From Streptomyces naganishii JCM 4654 (GTDB lineage Bacteria; Actinomycetota; Actinomycetes; Streptomycetales; Streptomycetaceae): a stretch of DNA of 64,000 nt. Numbering within the stretch: the first letter of the stretch is position 1; every line of letters starts with the position of its first letter. The translations under genes were made by a program, and so were the position numbers. The stretch is taken from assembly GCF_014650575.1 (NCBI RefSeq), contig NZ_BMVF01000019.1:62001-126000 (forward strand). Direction: 5' to 3'. Positions 1-7,700 of the stretch are shown one piece after another. Under the pieces are notes generated by a model. The model made no database searches and was not told where the DNA came from. It saw only the letters and a list, made by a program, of their open reading frames with translations.

Positions 1-1
1 G

Positions 2-97
2 GACGCGGCCGACCTGGTGTGGGCGTACCCCGAACCCAAACCGGACGTCGCCGCGATCAAGGGCCACCTCTGCTTCTACGAGGTGGAAGTCTCATGA
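2..97 (+). CDS. DUF427 family protein, C-terminal end only
   Basis: Only the last 31 codons are in the window; the frame is open from base 2 to TGA at 95-97. The visible residues include WAYPEPKP followed by AAIKGHLCFY, the typical C-terminal signature of DUF427 proteins (W-Y-P-E-P ... I-K-G-x-x-x-F-Y). These are small actinobacterial proteins of unknown biochemical role. The start and most of the domain lie upstream. The next gene starts 63 bases downstream on the same strand. Confidence 0.6.
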   Translation, partial: DAADLVWAYPEPKPDVAAIKGHLCFYEVEVS

Positions 98-160
98 ACA
101 GCCCCGGCTTCGCCGTGTCGTGACCGATGAGTTGGGTGTCTTGCGGCAGTCTGCACGGGC

Positions 161-955
161 ATGGACAAGAAGACGACTTCCCGCGACGGCACCTCCCTCG
201 CCTACGAAGTGACCGGCCAGGGGCCCACGGTGATCCTGGTGAGCGGCGCGATGTCCACCGGGGGCACCATGGCGCCCCTGGCCCAGCGGCTCGCGGACCG
301 CTGCACGGCCGTCGTCTACGACCGCCGGGGCCGCGGCGCGAGCGGCGACACCAAGCCGTACGCGGTCGAACGCGAGGTCGAGGACCTGGCCGCGCTGATC
401 GACGCGGTGGGCGGCGACGCGGGGCTGTTCGGCGTGTCCTCGGGCGGCGCGCTGGTGCTCGAGGCGGCCGCGAGCGGGCTGGCGGTCGGCCGGGTCGCGG
501 TGTACGAGGTGCCGTACGCGGATCATCTGGCCGGTGGCGCCGAGCAGGAGGCGGCGTACAAGGAGCGGCTGAACCAGGCCCTGGCGGAGGACCGGCGCGG
601 GGACGCGGTGGAGCTGTTCCTGCGCCTGACCGGCCTCGGCGAGCAGATGATCCAGGGGGCCCGCCAGTCGCCGATGTGGGCCGGCATGGAGGCCGTCGCG
701 CCGAGCCTGGCCTACGACGACGCCGTGATGGGGGACGGTCTGGTGCCCCGGGAGCGGCTGGCCGAGGTCTCCGTGCCGGTGCTGGCGGTCGTCGGCGGCG
801 CGAGCCCCGCGTGGATGCGCGCGGCGTCCCGGGAGATCGCGGAGACCGTGCCGCGGGGGACGCACCGGGTCCTGGAGGGGCAGACCCACATGGTGGAGCC
901 GGAGGTGCTGGCGCCGGTGCTGGCGGAGTTCTTCGCGGGCGGGGCGGCCGCGTAG
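161..955 (+). CDS. Alpha/beta hydrolase
   Basis: A 264-residue cytoplasmic alpha/beta-fold hydrolase. The nucleophile elbow is GVSSG at residues 91-95, with Ser93 as the likely nucleophile. An oxyanion-region strand (VILVSGAMS) lies near residue 24, and the likely catalytic histidine is in QTHMVEPEV near the C-terminus. There is no signal peptide or membrane segment. ATG at 161 is the first plausible start, but no convincing ribosome-binding site precedes it. The family covers esterases, epoxide hydrolases and haloperoxidase-like enzymes, so the substrate cannot be named. The gene ends at the first base of a 28-bp tandem repeat and then faces the minus-strand gene at 1198-2124 across a strong hairpin. 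Confidence 0.85.
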   Translation: MDKKTTSRDGTSLAYEVTGQGPTVILVSGAMSTGGTMAPLAQRLADRCTAVVYDRRGRGASGDTKPYAVEREVEDLAALIDAVGGDAGLFGVSSGGALVLEAAASGLAVGRVAVYEVPYADHLAGGAEQEAAYKERLNQALAEDRRGDAVELFLRLTGLGEQMIQGARQSPMWAGMEAVAPSLAYDDAVMGDGLVPRERLAEVSVPVLAVVGGASPAWMRAASREIAETVPRGTHRVLEGQTHMVEPEVLAPVLAEFFAGGAAA

Positions 956-1066
956 ACGGTGCGCGGAGGGTACGGCCGCGTGGACGGTGCGCGGAGGGTA
1001 CGGCCGCGTGGACGGTGCGCGGAGGGAGCGGCCGCGTGGACGGTGCGCGGAGGGAACGGCCGCGCA
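955..1066. repeat. Four tandem copies of a 28-bp unit
   Basis: Four head-to-tail 28-bp units at 955-982, 983-1010, 1011-1038 and 1039-1066. Each begins GACGGTGCGCGGAGGG and ends CGGCCGCGTG or a one- or two-base variant; units 1 and 2 are identical. The array starts on the last base of the hydrolase stop codon and lies between convergent genes, so it is probably transcribed as 3' untranslated sequence. There are no spacers, so it is not CRISPR; it looks like a replication-slippage minisatellite. Confidence 0.9.
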
Positions 1067-1078
1067 GGTGTGCCTGGA

Positions 1079-1125
1079 GGGATGGGTCCGGACCTTTGTG
1101 GGCCGCCGTTCCCCGGACCCATCCC
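1079..1125. terminator. Bidirectional hairpin terminator
   Basis: A perfect 13-bp inverted repeat: GGGATGGGTCCGG at 1079-1091 pairs with CCGGACCCATCCC at 1113-1125 around a 21-base loop. It sits between the plus-strand hydrolase and the minus-strand gene ending at 1198, so it probably terminates both. There is no U-tract, as is usual in high-G+C actinomycetes. Confidence 0.65.
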
Positions 1126-1197
1126 CCAGGGGCGCGCGTGCCGTCGGCGTGTGGGGCCGCCGCCGTACGCGCGTCCTGCGGCGCGCCGTGGGTCAGG

Positions 1198-2124
1198 TCA
1201 CCGCGCGCCGCGGCTTCGCAGCAGCCGCCGCCGTCCGGCGAGGGCGGCTGCCAGGGTGAGCGCCGCACCGGCGCCGGCCAGTCCGGTCAGGGTGCCGGTG
1301 TCCGTGCCGGACGGCTGGTCCGCGGCCGTCTTCACCGTCGTGGAGGCGGGACGGGCGGCCGGCCCGGCGGCGGCCCGGGCGGACTCCTTGCTGAATCCGC
1401 CCGCGTAGCCCGAGTGGTCGTACGCCGATCCGGCGAGCCGGGACCCGTAGGCGAAGCGGACGTGGGCGCGGTAGCCGGCCACGGTCGTGCCGTGGGCGCC
1501 GATCGCCGCCCGTGCCTCGCCGTTGAGCGGCGCGAGGTGATCGCCGCGCAGCAGGTACCAGGCGTTGATCTGCGGTTCGCGGAACACGATGCCGTGGCCC
1601 TGCGCCTTGGCGGCGTACGTGGTCTCGTCGGCGCCGCTGGCGATGTTCACCACCTGCCAGCCGTGCGCGGTGCGGGCGCTCCACACCGACGCGTGCTGCC
1701 CGGTGGCCGAGACGGCCTCGGTGGCGACGAACGCCGGGACGGCGACCGGGGCGCCCGCGCGTCCGGCGACGAAGTCGGCGTTGAGCGTGTAGACGGGGAC
1801 GGCGGCGCCGGTGAGGCGGGGCGCGGCGCCCTTGCCGCCGGCGGTCAGGGCGGGCGCGGCGCCGGTGCCGCGGTCGGGGTCGTGGGCGAAGAACCGCTCG
1901 AGCACGCCGAGGGTGGCGCCGCTGCCCGCCGCGTCGCGGGCCGCGGCGATCTGGGCCGCGGCGAGGGCGGGCGGTGCGACGGGGGCCGCCGCGGACGGGG
2001 TGGGAGCGGGGGCCTGGGGGGCGGCGCCGGCCGAGACGGCGCCGCTCAGCACGAGCACGGCGGCGGCCAGCGTTCCGGCGGCGGCGGGGCGCAGGACGGC
2101 ACGGTTGGTCTTCACGGCGTTCAC
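1198..2124 (-). CDS. Secreted, C-terminally membrane-anchored protein coupled to a C70-like protease
   Basis: Function not recognised. The 308-residue product has an N-terminal signal peptide (basic start, hydrophobic stretch around AAAVLVLSGAVSAGAA), an Ala/Pro-rich linker, and a globular middle containing VYTLNADFVAG and GWQVVNIASGADET. It ends with a hydrophobic helix (LTGLAGAGAALTLAAALAG) followed by RRRLLRSRGAR. The hydrophobic helix plus basic tail looks like a membrane anchor or cell-wall-sorting end, but I see no clear LPxTG or LAxTG box. The GTG start at 2122-2124 overlaps the protease stop (GTGA), which implies translational coupling. Because it is made with the protease, it could be its substrate, inhibitor, chaperone or surface anchor; this is inference. 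Confidence 0.7.
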   Translation of the reverse strand: MNAVKTNRAVLRPAAAGTLAAAVLVLSGAVSAGAAPQAPAPTPSAAAPVAPPALAAAQIAAARDAAGSGATLGVLERFFAHDPDRGTGAAPALTAGGKGAAPRLTGAAVPVYTLNADFVAGRAGAPVAVPAFVATEAVSATGQHASVWSARTAHGWQVVNIASGADETTYAAKAQGHGIVFREPQINAWYLLRGDHLAPLNGEARAAIGAHGTTVAGYRAHVRFAYGSRLAGSAYDHSGYAGGFSKESARAAAGPAARPASTTVKTAADQPSGTDTGTLTGLAGAGAALTLAAALAGRRRLLRSRGAR

Positions 2125-2723
2125 GCCCCTATTCCGTACAGCGTGTGGGTCCAGCTGAAGTCGGCGTTGTTCGCGTAGTAGGCGTAGGTCGCCCAGTTGT
2201 AGCGGTAGTCGTCGGGCCAGGGGTCGCCCCAGTAGACCCAGTTCTGGGAGGTGTCGTAGCCGTAGAGGACCTCCATGTGGCCGCCGCCGGAGCTCCACTG
2301 GATGCGGGTCTGCACCGGGCGGCCGGCGTCGATCTCGCTCTGGACGCCGCCGTAGCTGATCCGGCCCTGGATGTAGCGGCCGGGGTTCAGCCCCATCCAG
2401 TCGTACGCCGTCTGGTCGTCGGCGAGGGTGGCCTGGCTGTTGGGGCAGGCGGTGCCCTGGCTGTAGCCGAAGGCGGCGTCGCAGAAGGAGTTCTGGCTGT
2501 AGTCGTAGCCGAACCAGGAGGCGATGGTGGCGCCGCTGGCCGCCCAGCACCAGTTGGACTGCTGCTGGACCTGCATGGTGATGTTCAGCTGGTTGGCTCC
2601 GGTGGATGCCGAAGCGGTCGTGGCGCTCGCCGAGGTGAGGGACAGGGCGGTGGCCAGTAGGAGGCCCGCGAGGCCGGCGCCGCGTCTGCGGCGGTGCGGC
2701 GGGCGGGCAGGGGTGGAAGACAT
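2121..2723 (-). CDS. Secreted papain-like cysteine protease (C70/AvrRpt2-like)
   Basis: A 200-residue exported protein. The N-terminus is basic (RPPHRRRRG) with a hydrophobic core LAGLLLATALSL, and cleavage is likely near residue 40. The mature domain has the papain-like catalytic set: QQQSNWCWAA with Cys59 as nucleophile and the preceding Gln cluster as oxyanion-hole donor, GGGHMEVLYGY with His149, and YWGDPWP with Asp167. The Q-x-x-x-x-W-C-W-A-A start is typical of the C70/C39-like papain fold. The mature protein is about 160 residues, essentially one catalytic domain. The ATG at 2721-2723 is preceded by a good GGGAGGA ribosome-binding site. It forms a two-gene operon with the anchored protein at 1198-2124 and is transcribed away from the regulator at 2981, with a GTGAACG array between them. 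Confidence 0.85.
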   Translation of the reverse strand: MSSTPARPPHRRRRGAGLAGLLLATALSLTSASATTASASTGANQLNITMQVQQQSNWCWAASGATIASWFGYDYSQNSFCDAAFGYSQGTACPNSQATLADDQTAYDWMGLNPGRYIQGRISYGGVQSEIDAGRPVQTRIQWSSGGGHMEVLYGYDTSQNWVYWGDPWPDDYRYNWATYAYYANNADFSWTHTLYGIGA

Positions 2724-2794
2724 GGGGCGGTCCTCCCTGGGGGAGATCGGGCGGAAGGAGCGCGTCCGGACGCTTGTTGGAAGAGAATCCGGGA

Positions 2795-2956
2795 GTGAAC
2801 GTGCACGGTCAACGCCGGTCCTCGGGGCACGGGCGCGGGTGTGAACGGAGGGTGTACGGCTGTGAACGCCAGATTCCTTACCACTGGTAACATCGCGGCC
2901 CGGCGAGCCCGCCGGCGACCGGGGAAGTGAACGTTCACGCCGGCCGGCGTGAACGT
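2795..2956. promoter_or_regulatory. GTGAACG box array ending in a 26-bp perfect palindrome
   Basis: The spacer between the divergent protease operon and the regulator holds five direct GTGAACG boxes at 2795, 2841, 2862, 2927 and 2949, plus one inverted copy (CGTTCAC) at 2932-2938. The inverted copy and the last direct copy form a perfect 26-bp palindrome at 2931-2956, centred on CCGGCCGG. The palindrome ends 24 bases before the ATG at 2981. Several boxes are about two helical turns apart (21 and 22 bp). This looks like a multi-site operator, most simply for the adjacent regulator. Confidence 0.6.
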
Positions 2957-2980
2957 GGGACGCGGCGAAGTGGTGGCGTG

Positions 2981-3916
2981 ATGAAGGCACAGGGCGGCGG
3001 TGATCCCGACGCCGGGGCGCGGCTCGCGGAGGCGCTGCGCACGGGGCCGTTCCCGGTGGCGCTGCGGGCCGCGCTCGCCGCTCGCGGGCTCGCGCTGCAC
3101 CGGGTGCGGCACCGGCTGGAGCAGCGCGGCATCAGCGTCGGGGTGACCAGCCTGAGCTACTGGCAGCGCGGGATCCGCCGGCCGGACCGGCCCGAGTCGC
3201 TGCGCGCGGTGACGGCGCTGGAGGAGGTGCTCGACCTGCCGGAGCACTCCCTGACCCGCCTGCTCGGACCGCGCACCGCGGCCGACCAGCCGGCGGCCCG
3301 GCCGCTGCGGTCGCTGGCCGGCCCCGACTCGGCGCCGGAGCGGCTGCTCGCCGAGCTGGAGGCGCCGCGGGACGGCGGACTGCACACCGTGCTCCAGTAC
3401 GAGCGGGTGGAGATCGACGGCGACCGGCGGCTGGCCGCCCGTGAGGCCCAGCACGTGGTGCGGGCACACCGGGACGGCGTGGACCGCTACGTGGCGATCC
3501 ACTGCGGGGAGATCGGCTGCGACACCGGCCTGGTGAGGGTGGCGGGGCTGGAGAACTGCCGGGTCGGACGGGTGCGGCGGGCGCCGGAGGCCGGGGTGGT
3601 GGCGGCGGAGCTGCTGTTCGACGCGCGGCTGGCGGCCGGCGAGACGGCGGTGCTGCGCTACCGGTTCGAGGACGGCACGGGCGAGCCGAGCCGCGAGTAC
3701 TTCCGCGGTTTCAGCTATGCGGGCGGCGGCTATGTGATGCAGGTGGCCTTCGACCGGGCGGCGCTGCCGGTGCGGTGCCGCCGCTTCACCCGGCCCTCGG
3801 CGCTGGCCCCGCCGGAGTACGCGGCCGACCTGACCCTGAACGCGCACGGCACCGTGCACCTCGTGGAACCGGAGATCCGCCCCGGCCACGTGGGCCTGAA
3901 CTGGGACTGGGACTGA
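2981..3916 (+). CDS. Helix-turn-helix transcriptional regulator
   Basis: A 311-residue protein. Residues 27-92 (VALRAALAARGLALHRVRHR, then VTSLSYWQRG and LRAVTALEEVLDLP) resemble a Cro/C1-type helix-turn-helix that recognises its site through the SLSYWQRG helix. The rest is a beta-rich domain (CGEIGCDTGLV, AAGETAVLRYRFED, YFRGFSYAGGGYVMQV) that I cannot assign and that may sense a ligand. It ends NWDWD. I chose ATG 2981 because the in-frame GTG at 2927 would place the whole 26-bp palindrome inside the coding region. It is divergent from the protease operon, so it is the best candidate to bind the GTGAACG array and regulate both itself and that operon. Confidence 0.7.
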   Translation: MKAQGGGDPDAGARLAEALRTGPFPVALRAALAARGLALHRVRHRLEQRGISVGVTSLSYWQRGIRRPDRPESLRAVTALEEVLDLPEHSLTRLLGPRTAADQPAARPLRSLAGPDSAPERLLAELEAPRDGGLHTVLQYERVEIDGDRRLAAREAQHVVRAHRDGVDRYVAIHCGEIGCDTGLVRVAGLENCRVGRVRRAPEAGVVAAELLFDARLAAGETAVLRYRFEDGTGEPSREYFRGFSYAGGGYVMQVAFDRAALPVRCRRFTRPSALAPPEYAADLTLNAHGTVHLVEPEIRPGHVGLNWDWD

Positions 3917-4001
3917 CCCGGGCGCGGGGCGGCGGGGACGCGGGCTCGGTATTTGCGCTGGCGCCGGCAGGGTTCGCGGTAAGCCGCAGGCGCGTGCGGG
4001 A

Positions 4002-4745
4002 TCACCTCACCGCGCCCCGCCACAGCCGCGGTTCCTCGTCCGCGAAGAGGCACTCGCGCTCGTCGGCATCCGGCAGCACGCGCCGGAGGTGTCCGCGGAA
4101 CTCGGCTCCGTGTCCGGTCGCCCGCAGATGACACAGTTCGTGTACCAGGACGAGATCGACGAGCGCGGCGGGTAGTTGCAGGACGGCCCAGTGAAGGGTG
4201 ATCGTGCCGTCGGGTCCGCAGGCCCCCCAGCGGGAGCCCAGGTCACGGACTGCCAGTTCCTTCGGTGCCACGCCGACCAGTCCTGCATACGAGGGCATGC
4301 GCATGACGAGCCACCGGCTGCCACGTTCCATGTACCAGTCGACGACGCTTCGGCCACCCGCTCGTCGGTCGACGGGCCGAGGCAGTTCGAGCCAGCCCTG
4401 GTGAAGCCGTACCCGACGCCCCGCACCGGCCGGAACGAGCCGCAGCCGATGGCGTCGGCCGAGGTAGGAGAAACCCGTCCCGTCCACCAGTTCCTTGACC
4501 AGTCCGGCGGGACGCTCACGTCGTCGCCGTACCTCGTTCGCGAGACGGGGCAGCCGTGAACGAACGGCATCGGCCACCTCGCGGGGATCGGCGTCCGGTG
4601 GTACGGCGAAGCGCACGCCGCCGTCCGCCGCGATGTCGATGCCCAGGGTCCGTCGCCGGGGCCGCACAACAAGCTCCCACTCCCACTCGTCGGGGATCGG
4701 GAGGGCCGCGATCGCTCGCTGGGCGGGATGGACGGGGCTGGCCAC
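4002..4745 (-). CDS. YgjP-like (DUF45/M48) metallopeptidase
   Basis: A 247-residue cytoplasmic zinc peptidase-like protein of the YgjP/SprT-related M48 group. The zinc motif is HELCH at residues 202-206, with the third ligand in GHGAEF (His212). The conserved RDLGSRWGACGPDGTITLHW block (residues 167-186) precedes it, as usual in this family. The GTG start at 4743-4745 has an AGGA-type ribosome-binding site. It lies 52 bases downstream of hsdR on the same strand and is probably cotranscribed. Homologues are often found beside hsdR in type I restriction loci, but their role there is not established. Processing or turnover of the restriction complex is a reasonable guess. Confidence 0.85.
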   Translation of the reverse strand: MASPVHPAQRAIAALPIPDEWEWELVVRPRRRTLGIDIAADGGVRFAVPPDADPREVADAVRSRLPRLANEVRRRRERPAGLVKELVDGTGFSYLGRRHRLRLVPAGAGRRVRLHQGWLELPRPVDRRAGGRSVVDWYMERGSRWLVMRMPSYAGLVGVAPKELAVRDLGSRWGACGPDGTITLHWAVLQLPAALVDLVLVHELCHLRATGHGAEFRGHLRRVLPDADERECLFADEEPRLWRGAVR

Positions 4746-4797
4746 CTGCCATTCCTACCATCGCGCGGAGCGCTCCGGGTGCGGGCAGTCCTTGCGG

Positions 4798-7700
4798 TCA
4801 TTCGGTCCGGCGCCGGTAGCGCAGGAAGTCGGCGTGCCGCTCGCGGGCAAGTTCCACCAGGTGCCCGGCGAGCGGACCGCCCCACGCCCAGTCCATGTGC
4901 AAGTCCTTCTCCAGGTAAACCCGCAGTTCCCGGCGCACCCTGATCTGGGTGTCCACGAGCACGACGAAGTCCTGAGAGCCGACGAGCCGCGCGATCTCGG
5001 CGGTGAGGTCGAGGGCCCCCTGGACGATGTCCAATCCCTCCGGAGTCCCGGTCTCCTCGAATGCCTCCCTCAGCAGTCCGTAGACCGGCTGTTCGGTCCA
5101 CCGGTCAAGGTCGTGCACCCGGTCGTCCCCGGCGTCAACGTAATCCCCGTCCTCGGCCGCGAGGACATCGGTGCGCAGGGCAGCGAGCGCGGCCGCGGCC
5201 TGTTCGAAGTCGTCGCCCATTTGGCGGACGATCTCCTCCAGCCGGGCGCTGAACCGCTGGTGGAGCGTGCGGTCGGCGCCGAGACGGGCGTCGATGTGGA
5301 GCCGGAGCCTGCTCCTCATGTAGTCGGTTCTGGTCCGCGGGTCCGGGTTGGCGTCCATCCTTTCCATGAAGTCCGCCGCCGACAGTTCGACCGACGGTAT
5401 GCGTTCCTCGATGCCCGAGACCCGCAGGTGGCGGGAGATGAGCCCGCGCACCTTGGCGCCGTAGCGGCGCGGGCTGAAGTCGTCGCGTCCGTCCAGGTAG
5501 CGCTGCCGGGCCAGGTACTGGGTCTCGCCCAGCAGGCGCGCGTCGGTCTCGTACTTCAGTGCGGCGGGCCTCGGCAGTACGGCGTTGAGCGCGGTCAGGA
5601 AGTCGCGTACGAGTTCGTCGAACTCGCCCAGCAGCAGGGGGTCGGCGAGCGCGGCGAGCAGGTCGTCGCGCTGCTGCTGGTCGGCGAGCGAGGCGATGCC
5701 CCGGTCCGCGAGGAGTTCGGTGATCTGTGTGCGCAGGTCGGCCAGCCGGTCGTCGGCGGCGGCCTCGGTCTCCAGCCACATCCGGTCGCGGACCGGCTGG
5801 TCGCCCTCGTAGTCCGGCTGCAGGTGGTCGAAGGACAGGTCCTGATAGCCGTACACGGCGCGCAGGTGGGCCTCGTCGTACTCGGTCAGGGAACGCGCGA
5901 GTTCGGGCCCTACGCCGATGTAGTCGACGATCTGGCCCCACTCCTTGTACGGGTAGAGGCGGTTGGTGCGGGCAACCGCCTGGAGCAGTCCGACCCCGGA
6001 GAGCGGGCAGTCGAGGTAGAGAACCTGCTCCACGGGGGCGTCGAAGCCGGTGAGCAGCATGGACTGGACGACCAGGAAGGCGATCGGGCCGTCGTCGCCC
6101 CCGGTCCGCGCTGTGTCGTCCCGCGCGCCGGGCCAGTCGGCGTGCCATGGGTCACCCGACGTCGCAGGGCCTGCGGGGTACGCGGCATCCACGGATCTGC
6201 CGTGCGTCGTCGCCTCCCAGGAGGGATCGTCCGCGGCGGCCCGCGGATCACCGAGTCCGCGCTTGAAGCGCGCGATGTACGCGTCCTGCCGGGACTTCGC
6301 CGTCCAGGTCTTCCAGCCCTCCGGGTCCGGGGTCTGCCCCGAGGACGCCTGGGAGATGACCACCGCGGCGTCGATGGAGCGGAGCAGGTGCCGGTGGGGA
6401 AGCAGATCCAGCAGTTCGCGCTCCTGCGGGGAGGCGGTTTCGTAGCCGCCGGGGTCGTGCACCAGATCCGGGTCGAGTTCGTCGATCTCCTCCACCAGGC
6501 GGGTCCGGGCGGCGAGCAGCGCGTCACGGTAGCGGACGGCCGCCTTCCGGGACACCGTCACGACCTGCGCGCCGAACCGGTCCGGCAGTGCGGTGCGCGC
6601 CCAGTGGCGCAGCATGTGCTCGGCCTTGACCGCGATCACCGAGGGCGTTTCGAGGACTTCCTTCCTGCGGGCGAACTTCCGCAGGACCCGTTCCCGCTGC
6701 TCCGGGTCGGCGGGGACCTCCACGTCGAAGGACGCGTCCAGAACTGCCTTCTCGATGACTTCGAGGCGCACGTTGTGGGCCTCGTAGCGCACGGGGACGA
6801 CGGCCCGGTCGATCTCGGCGTCGCGGAGGGTGTAGGTGTCGGTGAAGCCACCAAAGACGTCCTCGGTGGTCTTGCGCGCCTTGCTGAGAATGGGGGTGCC
6901 GGTGAAACCGACCAGGACGGCGTTCGGCAGCATGGCGCGCAGCCTGGCGTGCTGCCAGGCGTGGTGCCCCCGGTGTGCCTCGTCGACCAGGACGACGATG
7001 TCGTGCCCGGGGTTGGCGACGTGATTCTGAACCACGTCCTGCTCGTCCGGCGTCTCGGCGAGCTTCTCCTCGCGGCCGTCCCAGGCGGTGTCGTCCCTGC
7101 GCGCCTTCTGGAGCATCACCAGGGTGACGTCGGGGACGTCGACGGCGAGGTACTTGCGGGCCTGTTCGACCGTGCGTGAGCGGTAGATCTTCTCCTCGGC
7201 CGCGGCGAGGCTGCGCCGGATCTGCTTCTCCAGGTCGATGCGGTCGGTGACCACGACGACCTTGTGCCCGCGCAGGTCCTTGGTGCTCCTGAGATGGCGG
7301 ACGAGGAAGGCCATGGTGAGGCTCTTGCCGGAGCCCTGGGTGTGCCAGACGACCCCGCCGCGCTGGTGGACGTCCTCCCCCGCGTCGAGGGCCCGGTGGC
7401 GTTCGCGGAGCGTCGCGGCGATCGCGTGGACTGCCCGGAACTGCTGGAAGCGGCCGACGGCCTTCACGGTGCGTGAGCCGTGCCGGGTCTCCGTCGTGAA
7501 GTCCTTGATGAGGGTGAGGAGATGGGCCGGCCGCAGGACGCCGGCGACCAGCGTCTGCTGCGCCGAGAGCTCCCGGTCCTCCGGGACCCCGGTCTCCGCC
7601 TTGACCTCCGCCTCCCGGGCAGGTGTCACGGTCCGCCAGGGCGCGAAGTGCTTGGCCTCGGCGGTGACGGTGCCGAGTTCGGCGTGCGTCCAGTCGGTGC

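Noticed and set aside
1198..2124. Sortase-dependent wall anchoring
   Set aside because: The C-terminal helix and basic tail are present, but no LPxTG/LAxTG-type box could be identified, so only membrane anchoring is claimed.
127..2178. A long plus-strand frame covering the first hydrolase, the tandem repeat and the anchored-protein gene
   Set aside because: It crosses a terminator-like hairpin and two well-supported genes in other frames, and its product is Gly/Arg-rich shadow sequence.
4495..7179. A very long plus-strand open frame antisense to hsdR
   Set aside because: It is the mirror of hsdR codon bias in high-G+C DNA. hsdR has complete catalytic motifs, and the antisense frame has low-complexity content and no ribosome-binding site.
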